A DNA stretch of 64,000 nucleotides from Undibacterium sp. YM2 (GCF_009937975.1 NZ_AP018441.1:558001-622000); one strand, 5' to 3'. Positions 17,324-26,411 are shown, counted from the first letter of the stretch. Numbers and translations: made by a program. Notes: a model not told the origin generated them from the letters alone.

Positions 17324-18433
17324 TTACTCTTCCTGCGGCAACTCATGAATCACCAGCCCCGCATGGGGTGGTAAAGGTTTTTGCCACGACTTGTGGCGCA
17401 AGGCGCGTTTGCAGTCGTGGATACCGGCGGCCCAGCGGGCTTCCATGGTCGCCATGCTGAAATCGACATCCTTGAAATAATTGTCGTCCGGCAGTGCCTT
17501 CATGATCAGGTGGACGACGTTGATGGTATGGTCGCAGCCCATTTCCATCAGCGGCTTCAACTCTTCTTTTTTACGTTCTGATGCTGGCAGATGTTCAGTC
17601 AGTGTGCGTATGGCGCGCTGCAGGTCTTGTATGCGCTGGTAGATCAGCAACTGCTCTGCCGAACGGCTGGCGTACTGTATGCTTTTATAGCGCGTCATGG
17701 CCGCAGAGATCGATTCTGGACGGGTCTCTGACGGGTCCCACAGATCAATCATGAAGCACAGCGCATCTGCTTTTCTTTCTTCATCCAGAAAGACATCAAG
17801 CGGTGTGTTGGAATACACACCACCGTCCCAATAGGCGCGATCACCTATCTTGACTGGCGCAAAACCGGGTGGCAGGGCGCCGCTGGCCATGATGTGTTCA
17901 GGCCCCAAACGACCACGCTTGCTGTCAAACACTACGCCCTGGCCGCTGTCGATATCCACTGCGCAAATGCTGACGCGTATCGGGCCATCGTTGAGGTAAT
18001 CAAAATCCACATATTTTTCCAGCGTGGCCTTGAGGGGGGATGTGTCGTAAAAACCGGCTTCTTCTATAGGTACCCTGGCATTGATATCCCATGTTGCACC
18101 AAAGCGCGGTTTGAAAAACCCATTGACACCCTGCGTAATGGCATTGAGTGTATTGAAGTTATTGGTGAGATTCATCCATGGTGAGAAGGTCGGCCAGAAA
18201 CTGCCACGGCTGACTGCATCTGGTGCCAGACTATCCCAGAAGGCACGTAGCTGCGCGATACGCTTTTCAGGCGGGTTACCGGCTATCAGTGCGCTATTGA
18301 TGGCACCGATGGAGGTGCCTATGATCCAGTCCAGCGGTGTTTCTGCCTCATGCAATTGCTGATAAACACCCGCCTGATAGGCACCCAGGGCGCCGCCGCC
18401 CTGCAAAATCAATACGGTATCCTGGTTGGCCAT
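17324..18433 (-). CDS. Patatin-like phospholipase
   Basis: A 369-residue lipid acyl hydrolase with the full catalytic signature: oxyanion loop GGGALGAYQAGV (residues 12-23), nucleophile elbow GTSIG (near 39-43) and the dyad aspartate in YWDGGVYSN (near 205). The C-terminal portion (CDHTINVVHLIMKALPDDNY and the following MEARWAAGIHD) matches the DUF3734-type extension of proteobacterial patatins. No signal peptide is present, so it acts in the cytoplasm or at the inner membrane face. A small gene ends 15 bp before its start and is probably transcribed with it. Confidence 0.92.
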   Translation of the reverse strand: MANQDTVLILQGGGALGAYQAGVYQQLHEAETPLDWIIGTSIGAINSALIAGNPPEKRIAQLRAFWDSLAPDAVSRGSFWPTFSPWMNLTNNFNTLNAITQGVNGFFKPRFGATWDINARVPIEEAGFYDTSPLKATLEKYVDFDYLNDGPIRVSICAVDIDSGQGVVFDSKRGRLGPEHIMASGALPPGFAPVKIGDRAYWDGGVYSNTPLDVFLDEERKADALCFMIDLWDPSETRPESISAAMTRYKSIQYASRSAEQLLIYQRIQDLQRAIRTLTEHLPASERKKEELKPLMEMGCDHTINVVHLIMKALPDDNYFKDVDFSMATMEARWAAGIHDCKRALRHKSWQKPLPPHAGLVIHELPQEE

Positions 18434-18447
18434 GGATGTCTGCGGCC

Positions 18448-18645
18448 TCAGGCGAAGCCGCCAAGTTGTGCCAACTTGTGCTCTTCACCATCATGGGTGA
18501 CCGAGATCAGATCGACTTGATATGCAGCATTGAGTTCATGACGCAGATGCGCGCCCTGGCTGACGGCGGCCATGAAATCATCGCCCGCTTCTGTAGATTT
18601 GACGACTTCATTTTGTTCATTACGGCTGATCAGACGATAGTGCAT
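18448..18645 (-). CDS. Small hypothetical protein upstream of patatin
   Basis: A 65-residue acidic soluble protein (MHYRLISRNEQNEVVKSTEA ...). A strong GGGGAAC ribosome-binding site lies directly before the ATG, and the stop is 15 bp ahead of the patatin start on the same strand, so the two probably form an operon. No family is recognised. The pattern of short strands and one helix (GDDFMAAVSQGAHLRHELNA) suggests a compact alpha/beta protein. Confidence 0.6.
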   Translation of the reverse strand: MHYRLISRNEQNEVVKSTEAGDDFMAAVSQGAHLRHELNAAYQVDLISVTHDGEEHKLAQLGGFA

Positions 18646-18766
18646 AAGTTCCCCAGGGAAATGTTATTGTGATATTGATGGAGGCATTCTAACATGTGCA
18701 TTTTGTATGCATATTTCACAGTGTAATAGCGAGAAAATCATCTTTGTAGCTAAACGTAAGTATGTA

Positions 18767-18856
18767 TTGCTGACAAAATAATCGATGTCATAATGCTTCG
18801 CTTTATGATGCCGGAATACTGACATTACTGTTCCGGCTTGCGACACTTTCCGGAGC
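18767..18856 (+). promoter_or_regulatory. Candidate promoter and structured leader of the retron operon
   Basis: TTGCTG and CATAAT spaced by 16 bp (18767-18794) resemble a sigma-70 promoter. Two hairpins follow: TCATAATGC/GCTTTATGA (18788-18808, one mismatch) and CCGGAA/TTCCGG (18811-18836). A third TTCCGG lies beside the ribosome-binding site of the next gene (18848-18853) and could pair with the same CCGGAA, exposing or hiding the start. The switching idea is inference. Confidence 0.35.
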
Positions 18857-18862
18857 ATGCTT

Positions 18863-21800
18863 ATGCAAGGCGTGATTAAATTGGTGAAGCTGGTACGCAT
18901 GCAGCCCACAGAGCGGCATTGCGAAATCGAGTTGTCACTGGCACCGCAGAACGAAGGGGCTGCGCCCTTATATTTGGTCAATGTGCGTGAAGGCCATCCA
19001 GACGCCGAATGGCAGGAAAGCACCAGAACGCCTTTCCCTGTCACATTGAGTCAGGCAGAAGTCTTGTATGCCCAGGTCTTGGCCAGCAAGCGCGAACAGG
19101 GTTTCGTAGATACATCTACACCTCCAGCTATTTCAGCTATTCCAGCTATTCCAGCAGCACAGGACCAGGTCAAGGCTGATGCCATGCAATGGGGCCACTC
19201 GTCGCAAACCCTGGTGCAAAAAATCAGCAAGCCAGCCTCGGTATCGGGCCAGGAAAAGATCCTGCTTGACCGCCTGCCGCCACGTGCATGGTCTGGCCTG
19301 TCAAGGGCAGAGCGTACCCGCACAGTCTGGCGCATAGGCGAACGCCGTTTGCCTGCCGCCGTGCCACGCCTGGTAGAACTATTGGGCAGCGCCGATGCCA
19401 TGCTCGATTACTGCATCGCCTATGCCATAGGGCGTTGCGGTGATGCTGGCGCCAAACAGGCCATGCGTGAGCTGAGCCAGCGTTCCAAAGACGCACATGT
19501 CAAACACATGGCGCGGCAAGCCTGGATGGCATTGGCGACGCCAGAAGAAGCGCAGCAATTTGCCCAGGATATGATCACGCAATGGCCAATAGAGCTGCTT
19601 GCGGCCTGGCAAAAGGCGCAGCAGGCAGGGGACTTGCAAAAAGGCATGGATGAAGTCCTGCTGGCCTTGCTGTCTGCCAAGTCATGGGGTGCTTGGCGTC
19701 ATGATGACTGGCTGGAGCAAATGGACATGATAGACCAGGCAGGCATTTCTTCACTGGCGCGGCCTTTGCTGTTGCAGCAGTTGCGCAACCTGCCGGTGAA
19801 TCTGCTGGTGTTCCGCGCCTTCCGCCATTTGTACAAAACGGCAGAATTCCGCGCCGATGCCGAACTGTTCGGCATCCTGCACCAGCGCTTTGAAAAAGCC
19901 TGGCCTTTGTTTTTGCTCAGTTCCAATACCAGCTATGTATATCTGGAAAGACGCTACGTCAGCTATGCCGATGAAGTCAAAAAGCCTCAAACCCGTGTTG
20001 CCTATTCCAGCCTGACCCGTGATTACCTGCGCCGCCGTACCTGGCGCACATTGCGCCGCCTTGGCGAGCTGGAAAGTGCTGATTTCACCAGCATGGCAAC
20101 AGGAGTATTGCTGGCCTGCGATGATGCCCATGCTGACAAGGCACATATACAAAGACTGGTTAACTGGAATTACCAAAGCCGTTCTTACACGACAGAACTG
20201 CGCTTTCTTTCACCCTATGCCAGCTGGATGGTATTCAACCAGCTCGTGCACCAGCATGACAGTGAAGTCAGGACTAGCCGCACCGCACTCAAATGGTGGA
20301 TACCCGCAACGACAGATAATCTCGATTATCCGCCGCGCACGAAACGGCAGGAAGCTTTCCCCAAACTATGGGATGCCGCACCAGAAAAATTGCTCTATCT
20401 GATGCAGCATAGCCAGTGCCACGGCGTGCATGTATTTGCCGCCCGTGCCCTGGTCGATAACCAGGCTTACTGCCAGCAATTGAGTGTGGAGCAGTTGCAG
20501 GGCTTGCTGCAAAGCGCCTATCTGCCGACCAAAGAATTTGCTTTTACCATCGTCAAGCAACGCTTTGCACAGCAAACGCCAGACCTTAACTGGCTGATGA
20601 TTTTGCTGGCAACGGATTATCAGCCTGCTGCTGAATTTGCACTGAGTTTTATCCGCAAGACGCCAGAGCTGTATGCGCAAGACGCCGGCCTGATCGTGGC
20701 GATGATCACCAGCCCGTCGCAAAGCGTGCGCGAAACTTGCCGTTTGCTGGTGCATGCTACAACTGCTGCGACACGGCAGCTAATCTTGAGCCGCCTGTCC
20801 ATCTGGGCAAGGCAGACTACCATGGCGGCAAACAAGATCGACACTTTGCGGGATGACTTGCAATGGCTGATCCAGCATGTGCTGGCACAACAAGTCGCGC
20901 AATTGCCAGACCAGGATATTGCTGTCTGGTGTGATCTGCTGCAGTCAACGAACTTCTTGCAACAGGCGCTGGCGACCGATATCTTGCTGGCCCACCCGGC
21001 TGGCATCGCCCATGTTTCGCCGCTGACACTACGTGATTTATTGCAGGACGCTGATCCCGGCAGGCAAAGCCTGGGCAGCCGTTTGTTTGCGGCCTTGCCC
21101 GCCGACGTATTGCGCCAGCAGCCTGACCTTGTCGCTACCCTCGCAACAGCACTGGATGCACGTGTGCGGGCTGCCATGACGCCTGTGATTACCCAGCTCG
21201 CTACTGATGTCGTTTTTGCTGAAAAGCTGCTGGCACACTTTATTGACGTCATCTTCCGCAGTGATAATGCAGATGGTGAAGAAAGTGTGCATGCCGACAT
21301 CATTAACTGGTGCAGCGGCCCTTTGCTGGCGGCAACACTGGCCCAGCCTGTGGATATGCAATGGCGTTTGTTGCAGGCACGCAGCAAGGGGGCGCAAGAA
21401 TTGGGTGCCATGCTGTTGATACAGGCGAGCGGCACATTGGCTGCCAGCCTCAGCGTCCTGCAATGGGCCTTGCTGGGCAAGCACGCCGTCTTGCAAGTGC
21501 GGCTGCGTGCCCAGCATTACTTCAACCAGCATGTGCCTGAAATACGCGCCAAGCTCAGCGATGCACTGCGCATACTCGATACCCGCTGGCCAGAAACCCG
21601 CTCTTTTGCGGCAGATTATTTTTCCCGTAATATCAGTGCTGACGAATGGTCATTGAGTCAGTTGCTGGCCTTGTGCGACCATCAGCAAGCTGCCATACAA
21701 AGGCTGGGCAGGCAATTGATCACGCGCCATTTCAGGATGGAAGACGCCGCCGAATATGTATTGAGCCTGGCACAGCATCCATCGGCCAACATGCAATTAT

Positions 21801-22177
21801 TTGTCAGCCAGTGGCTGGAGCAAAGTGTGCAGGCATATGATGATATGCAGGCAGCACTTCATCATCTTCAGCAACTGCGCCCTTATTTTCTCAGTGTGCT
21901 GTCACATGTGAACAAGGCGCGCACGGTCAAGAACCGTGTGATCCGTTTCCTGCAGGATCAGGGTTTGCTGTCTGAAGCGCATGCGCAATTTGTCGCACAG
22001 ATTTTCACGCGTCAGGTATTGACCGTAGCGATACAGGACAAGGCGCAATACATTCTGGGCCTGACGCAATTGCAGGCCGCGTATCCGGCACTGGCTGAAT
22101 CAGCCGACTGGCCCATGCAGCTCGTTGCTCCACGCCTGCATCAAGATATAGCCACTATTTCTGCGGAGTCTGTATGA
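18863..22177 (+). CDS. WGR/HEAT-repeat protein, retron type XIII accessory
   Basis: A 1104-residue cytoplasmic protein. Residues 1-80 look like a WGR-type domain: LYLVNVREGHPDAEW, then TPFPVTLSQAEVLYAQVLAS and KREQGF follow the family's ending pattern. Most of the rest is alpha-helical HEAT/ARM repeats, clearest at residues 145-240 (RLPAAVPRLVELLGSADAM, then YAIGRCGDAGAKQAMRELSQ). The start at 18863 sits nine bases from CGGAG; the earlier ATG at 18857 is too close to it. Its stop overlaps the next gene's ATG by 4 bp, implying translational coupling. With the following WH-SWIM and RT genes it matches the gene set of type XIII retrons, where such proteins are thought to sense or execute the defence response. 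Confidence 0.85.
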   Translation: MQGVIKLVKLVRMQPTERHCEIELSLAPQNEGAAPLYLVNVREGHPDAEWQESTRTPFPVTLSQAEVLYAQVLASKREQGFVDTSTPPAISAIPAIPAAQDQVKADAMQWGHSSQTLVQKISKPASVSGQEKILLDRLPPRAWSGLSRAERTRTVWRIGERRLPAAVPRLVELLGSADAMLDYCIAYAIGRCGDAGAKQAMRELSQRSKDAHVKHMARQAWMALATPEEAQQFAQDMITQWPIELLAAWQKAQQAGDLQKGMDEVLLALLSAKSWGAWRHDDWLEQMDMIDQAGISSLARPLLLQQLRNLPVNLLVFRAFRHLYKTAEFRADAELFGILHQRFEKAWPLFLLSSNTSYVYLERRYVSYADEVKKPQTRVAYSSLTRDYLRRRTWRTLRRLGELESADFTSMATGVLLACDDAHADKAHIQRLVNWNYQSRSYTTELRFLSPYASWMVFNQLVHQHDSEVRTSRTALKWWIPATTDNLDYPPRTKRQEAFPKLWDAAPEKLLYLMQHSQCHGVHVFAARALVDNQAYCQQLSVEQLQGLLQSAYLPTKEFAFTIVKQRFAQQTPDLNWLMILLATDYQPAAEFALSFIRKTPELYAQDAGLIVAMITSPSQSVRETCRLLVHATTAATRQLILSRLSIWARQTTMAANKIDTLRDDLQWLIQHVLAQQVAQLPDQDIAVWCDLLQSTNFLQQALATDILLAHPAGIAHVSPLTLRDLLQDADPGRQSLGSRLFAALPADVLRQQPDLVATLATALDARVRAAMTPVITQLATDVVFAEKLLAHFIDVIFRSDNADGEESVHADIINWCSGPLLAATLAQPVDMQWRLLQARSKGAQELGAMLLIQASGTLAASLSVLQWALLGKHAVLQVRLRAQHYFNQHVPEIRAKLSDALRILDTRWPETRSFAADYFSRNISADEWSLSQLLALCDHQQAAIQRLGRQLITRHFRMEDAAEYVLSLAQHPSANMQLFVSQWLEQSVQAYDDMQAALHHLQQLRPYFLSVLSHVNKARTVKNRVIRFLQDQGLLSEAHAQFVAQIFTRQVLTVAIQDKAQYILGLTQLQAAYPALAESADWPMQLVAPRLHQDIATISAESV

Positions 22178-23829
22178 AGTTTGAATACCGCTATTTTGGC
22201 AATAGCCAGGTGAATGACAGCGCCACTGCCACCAGCATGCAGTTCGCGCCCGATACTTTGCGCACGCCCACATATTTTGCCGCCACCCTGCAACCCACGC
22301 TAGCGCTGGCTTACCGTGAAGCGATCAGTGCCATGCATGATGTGGTGGTATCCGACCTGCGCACCCAGCCCAAGGACAGGACCGCTTACTTCGCCTGGCT
22401 GGCAGAAAATGAGGCCAGCCTGCTGGCAGATTTCATGGCGCAAGAAAAAGAGCTGCGCGAAAAAATCACGCCGCTCCGTGCAGAACTCGCCAAGGTGCAG
22501 AATCAAAAATATAGCCTCATGCAGCCTTTCTACAAGGCGCAGCGCGAATACTTTGATTACCTGTACAAAGAAAACCGCGACATGTGGATAGTGCTGGACC
22601 CTGTTATCACCGTGCATCCCGACAAGGTGTTCTTTGAATGCTTCAGCCGTGATGAATCGACGTATGCCAGCCTGAGTTGCCGCCACAGTGTATTCAAACA
22701 TCTGGGTGAATTTGCCTGCGGCACTACGAATATTGATTATTCATCTGCGCTGTATGAAGAGTTCCAAAAGATACGTGCCTATAAAGAAACCCGTTTTGAA
22801 ATCCAGGCCGATGGCTTCCAGGTGCAAACCGGTCATGACGAGCAATACCATGAAGCCAAGATAGACTTGCCAGACAGCTGGATGCGCGGCTTTTTGCAAG
22901 TCAGCACCGCCATGTCCATGCCTGCCCACAAGCTCGATTTGCACCCCATGGATGTGCATAGCATCTGCCACATCCTGCGCCGCAAGACTGAGCGGGTAGG
23001 ACCACGCTCGATACGTTTCATCCTTGAGCCAGGCCAGCCTATCACCATGCTGTTTGAACCCTGGGGCATCAAGCTCGTGTGCCAGCGTTCGGTCTTCACT
23101 GGCAAAGAGGCAGCAGAAGTCAGGATCTGGGGCCGCCGCCGCTTGCTGACGCTGGAGAGGTTGATTGCTGTTGCCGACAAGTTTACTGTCATGCTCATGG
23201 GCACAGGTTTGCCCAGCTTCTGGATCGCCCATCTGCCTGATATGGATTACACACTCGGATTATCAGGCTGGACAGCCAATGACTGGTCACGTGCCGGGCA
23301 ATTTGATTTGCTGGCACCGCGCCTGGATGTCGATGACACCACAGCGCAAGCTGTGGCGAATGCCTTGTCTTCGCAATGGTCAGCCAGCACCGCCAGCCTG
23401 GCGCAGCAATTGCAGCTCGACAGCAAGCTGGTGGCATCTGCCCTGACCGGTCTCATGCAGGCAGGCCGCGTCGTGTATGACGCGGTGGATCAGGTAGCCC
23501 GCTGGCGCGACCTGGTGCGCGAACCCATCAACGTCGCCAGCCTGCGCTTTGCCAGTGAACGTGAAGCGCTGGCCGCACAACTCGTGCATAAAAACCTCTT
23601 GCTTGATTTGCAGTCGGCAAACCTGGCTGGTGGTGGTATTGAATGGAAAGCCAGCGTCAGCGCCAGCATTACCAATACTAAAAAACTCAGCAAGACCATG
23701 ATCAGGCTGGACAACGATGACAGACTGGTCGAAGGCAATTGCAGTTGCGATTACTACGTGCGCAACCGCATGTTCCGTGGACCTTGTGAACACATGCTGG
23801 CGATCAGGCAGGTCGCGAATTCGAAGTGA
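22174..23829 (+). CDS. Winged-helix SWIM zinc-finger protein (WHSWIM), retron type XIII accessory
   Basis: A 551-residue protein. An early helical stretch (residues 75-110, charged, coiled-coil-like: MAQEKELREKITPLRAEL) precedes a beta-rich centre. A winged helix is likely at residues 400-450 (TASLAQQLQLDSKLVASALT, then GLMQAGRVVYD). The C terminus is a SWIM zinc finger: CSC near residue 524 and CEH near 538, giving CxC...CxH for nucleic-acid or protein binding. Its ATG overlaps the previous stop (ATGA). The retron RNA lies directly downstream. I infer that it works with the HEAT-repeat protein and the RT-msDNA complex; the biochemical activity is unknown. Confidence 0.85.
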   Translation: MKFEYRYFGNSQVNDSATATSMQFAPDTLRTPTYFAATLQPTLALAYREAISAMHDVVVSDLRTQPKDRTAYFAWLAENEASLLADFMAQEKELREKITPLRAELAKVQNQKYSLMQPFYKAQREYFDYLYKENRDMWIVLDPVITVHPDKVFFECFSRDESTYASLSCRHSVFKHLGEFACGTTNIDYSSALYEEFQKIRAYKETRFEIQADGFQVQTGHDEQYHEAKIDLPDSWMRGFLQVSTAMSMPAHKLDLHPMDVHSICHILRRKTERVGPRSIRFILEPGQPITMLFEPWGIKLVCQRSVFTGKEAAEVRIWGRRRLLTLERLIAVADKFTVMLMGTGLPSFWIAHLPDMDYTLGLSGWTANDWSRAGQFDLLAPRLDVDDTTAQAVANALSSQWSASTASLAQQLQLDSKLVASALTGLMQAGRVVYDAVDQVARWRDLVREPINVASLRFASEREALAAQLVHKNLLLDLQSANLAGGGIEWKASVSASITNTKKLSKTMIRLDNDDRLVEGNCSCDYYVRNRMFRGPCEHMLAIRQVANSK

Positions 23830-23856
23830 GCATTACAAGTTTTTACATCGTAGTTA

Positions 23857-23885
23857 TTTACAGGAGGTGAGCAGGACATTAGAAT
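23857..23885 (+). promoter_or_regulatory. Promoter of the retron RNA
   Basis: TTTACA and TAGAAT are separated by exactly 17 bp. The expected transcription start is about seven bases downstream, at or next to the first base of the a1 repeat (23893). This gives the msr-msd RNA a promoter of its own inside the operon. Confidence 0.6.
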
Positions 23886-23892
23886 AAGTGCA

Positions 23893-24097
23893 GGCAGGAA
23901 GGCTCTTGCAATCCGGATGGTGTATCGCCATCCATGTTTTTTGCTTAGCTATGCATCACTGAGTTTCTCTTCACTGTGCCGGAAGGACATACCGGCGTGA
24001 TGACGATGTGGATTCCGTGAACCCCATCACGCCGGTATGTCCTTCCGGCGTCGAGTGGAGCCTCTCAGTCTGAAGGCTCTTCGATGAGCTTCCTGCC
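23893..24097 (+). ncRNA. Retron msr-msd non-coding RNA
   Basis: All parts of a retron RNA are visible. a1 (23893-23905, GGCAGGAAGGCTC) pairs with a2 (24086-24097, GAGCTTCCTGCC), 12 bp with one bulged G. The msr part has hairpins GGATGG/CCATCC (23915-23933) and CTTAG/CTGAG (23944-23963). The msd is a perfect 25-bp inverted repeat (23978-24002 with 24025-24049) around a 22-base loop, extended by CTTCACT/AGTGGAG-type pairing to 23969-24060. The RT would copy the msd into DNA, leaving it branched to a G soon after a1 (candidate G at 23908). The RT gene begins about 120 bp downstream. The exact RNA ends and branch point are predictions. Confidence 0.85.
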
Positions 24098-24215
24098 GCT
24101 TTCTCTTCTTTTGTCTGGCTCACCGTTTTTGATTTATTTGGAAAACGTGAATTCTTTTGTCACTTTTTGATATTTGTTGATATCAGTGCGTCAAAAGAAA
24201 ACAGAGACCAGCGTC

Positions 24216-26159
24216 ATGACACAACAACAGCAAGCATCTGCACAAAACGTATCTGACAAACCCCTGTCACAGATGACACGCGATGAATTGTATGCCCACC
24301 TGCGCACGACCACCAAAGATGCCGTGGTCCTGCAAGAGATGCGCCGTCTCGGCTTCTGGCCTGCCGATAGTGGCAAGCCATCGGTGACTGACGAACTCAT
24401 CACACGCGAAGCTGCACTCAGTAAAGAATTAAATGACTTGACGGCCCAGTTACGCCGTGTCCAAGACCCCAAGGCAGCCCTGCGCGATATGCGCAAGCAG
24501 CGCATGGCTGCAGCAAAAGAAAAACGCGAACTGACCAAACAAAAACATGCGCAATTGCGCCACGCCAGGGCACTGGCCTGGCAAGAAAAGCGCCAGAACG
24601 ACATAGGCTATCTGGGCGAGGGCGTCTCTACAGGCCTGAACTACACCAGCACCAATACCGACAAGCTGGCGCGTTATCAATTGCCAGCGTTGCAAAAATC
24701 CATGGACCTGGCAACGGCGATAGGCATACCGTTGGCCGAATTACGTTTCATGAGTTTCCAGCGCAAAGTCAGTCAGGTCAGTCACTACCAGCGTTTCGCT
24801 ATTCCCAAAAAGACTGGTGGCCAGCGTTTTATTTCTGCCCCCATGCCGCGCCTCAAGCGTTGCCAGTATTGGGTGCTCGATCACATCCTCGCCAAAGTAC
24901 CTTGCCATCCTGCTGCCCATGGTTTTTTGCCGCAACATTCCATACTCAGCAATGCCTTGCCGCACGTGGGGCAGGCCGTAGTCATCAACCTTGATTTGAA
25001 AGACTTCTTCCCCAGCATAGAATATCCACGCGTCAAAGGTGTGTTCAAATCCCTGGGGTATGGCGACCAGATTGCTACCCTGCTGGGTTTGCTGTGTACC
25101 GAGCAGGCAACAGAAGAAATGCGGGTAGACAAGCAAAAATATTTTGTCGCTGGCAAAAAGCGCAGCCTGCCACAGGGCGCGCCATCCAGCCCCATGATCA
25201 CGAATATCTTATGCCACACGCTTGACAAACGCTTGCACGCCGCAGCGACCAAGCTGGGTTTTGTATATACCCGTTATGCCGACGACCTGACGTTTTCGAG
25301 CAAGCAAAAAGAACGTCCACCTGTCGGCAAACTCCTGTGGCGCGTCAAACAGATCATCGCAGATGAAGGTTTTACCCTGCATCCCGACAAGCAGCACATC
25401 ATGCGCCATAGCCAAAAGCAGGAGGTCACTGGCATCGTCGTCAACCATAGCCCGACGATAGATGCCAAGACCCTGCACCGCTTCCGCGCGACCCTGCACC
25501 AGGTAGAAAAAAATGGTCCGGCTGGTTACCATTGGAATGGCAATACCGATGTGTTGGGGGCATTGGAAGGCTATGCCCGCTATGTCTGCATGGTCAACCC
25601 GGCAAAAGGCAAACCATGGCTGCAACGCATCAAGGCATTACGTGCGCAATATGCAGAGCAGTCAGCAACCCCGCAGTCAGCAGTACGTTCGGCAAGGCCA
25701 ACATTACGGCAACAAGTCGCCAGCGGCAAGACACCGCAAAGAGCGAACGGCCACGACTGGTGGCAAGTACAGGAAGCCGCTGCACCCGTGCTGGAGCAAA
25801 CTGCACAGCAAGTGGCGGAAGAGAAGAAGGCTGTAAAACAAGCTGCGAAGGAAGAAAAGAAAGCTGCGGCAGCGCCCAAAGCCGGGCAATTTGATAGTGC
25901 AGGCAATAATGGCAGCCAGGCAGCCAGCGCAGCAAACCAATATACCGCGACAGAAAAAAACAAACTCAGCAAGCGCCTCTATGGCACGCTGGGCCGGGTC
26001 TTTCAGGTTTTCTTGTGCGCCATATTCTCTGCCAGCCTGCACAGCCTATATCCGCTGACATTTGGCATCGCATTGGTTTCCCTGAGCCTGATCACCGGCC
26101 GCAGCAGCCTGGTGTGGGTCATGGTGATGCTGGCTTTGAGTGTGGTTTTGTTGAGTTGA
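24216..26159 (+). CDS. Retron reverse transcriptase (type XIII-like) with C-terminal hydrophobic tail
   Basis: A 647-residue RNA-directed DNA polymerase. The RT core spans about residues 200-420: retron region X motif NALPH (about 246-250), first catalytic aspartate in VINLDLKDFFPSIE, LPQGAPSSP, the YADD box (354-357) and retron region Y motif VTG (404-406). The first 150 residues are a charged helical extension (AAAKEKRELTKQKHAQLRHA). The tail (from about 510) is Ala/Lys/Gln rich and ends in two to three hydrophobic helices (VFQVFLCAIFSASLH; LVWVMVMLALSVVLLS), unusual for a retron RT and suggesting membrane attachment. The ATG at 24216 is preferred over a TTG at 24174. The msr-msd RNA is just upstream. 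Confidence 0.93.
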   Translation: MTQQQQASAQNVSDKPLSQMTRDELYAHLRTTTKDAVVLQEMRRLGFWPADSGKPSVTDELITREAALSKELNDLTAQLRRVQDPKAALRDMRKQRMAAAKEKRELTKQKHAQLRHARALAWQEKRQNDIGYLGEGVSTGLNYTSTNTDKLARYQLPALQKSMDLATAIGIPLAELRFMSFQRKVSQVSHYQRFAIPKKTGGQRFISAPMPRLKRCQYWVLDHILAKVPCHPAAHGFLPQHSILSNALPHVGQAVVINLDLKDFFPSIEYPRVKGVFKSLGYGDQIATLLGLLCTEQATEEMRVDKQKYFVAGKKRSLPQGAPSSPMITNILCHTLDKRLHAAATKLGFVYTRYADDLTFSSKQKERPPVGKLLWRVKQIIADEGFTLHPDKQHIMRHSQKQEVTGIVVNHSPTIDAKTLHRFRATLHQVEKNGPAGYHWNGNTDVLGALEGYARYVCMVNPAKGKPWLQRIKALRAQYAEQSATPQSAVRSARPTLRQQVASGKTPQRANGHDWWQVQEAAAPVLEQTAQQVAEEKKAVKQAAKEEKKAAAAPKAGQFDSAGNNGSQAASAANQYTATEKNKLSKRLYGTLGRVFQVFLCAIFSASLHSLYPLTFGIALVSLSLITGRSSLVWVMVMLALSVVLLS

Positions 26160-26167
26160 GTAGCCTG

Positions 26168-26242
26168 GTAGGGGCTCCGTGCGCACCGTCTTTGAATAAC
26201 AGCAATCGTATTTTTAAGAGTGGTGCGCACGGCGCACCCTAC
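26168..26242. repeat. Palindromic interspersed repeat, copy 1
   Basis: A 75-bp element beginning GTAGGGGCTCCGTGCGCACC and ending GGTGCGCACGGCGCACCCTAC, so its ends are near-perfect inverted repeats. The middle contains AACAGCAATCGTATTTTT, shared with the next copy. It looks like a REP/MITE-type element after the RT gene. Confidence 0.75.
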
Positions 26243-26323
26243 GAAATTACACATATCGCGAAAATTTTTCGCTAACGTATCGATTGCTTTTCATTGAGTG
26301 TGAGCGCAACTTAATAACATCCA

Positions 26324-26402
26324 GTAGGGTGTGCCATGCGCACCATTTTTTTGATCAACAGCAATCGTATTTTTCAACGATGGTGCGCACGGCGCACCCA
26401 AC
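26324..26402. repeat. Palindromic interspersed repeat, copy 2
   Basis: A second copy, starting GTAGGGTGTGCCATGCGCACC-like and ending GGTGCGCACGGCGCACCCAA, with the same internal AACAGCAATCGTATTTTT. The copies are about 80 bp apart in the gap between the RT and the TPR gene, in the same orientation. Confidence 0.75.
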
Positions 26403-26411
26403 ATAGACCCA

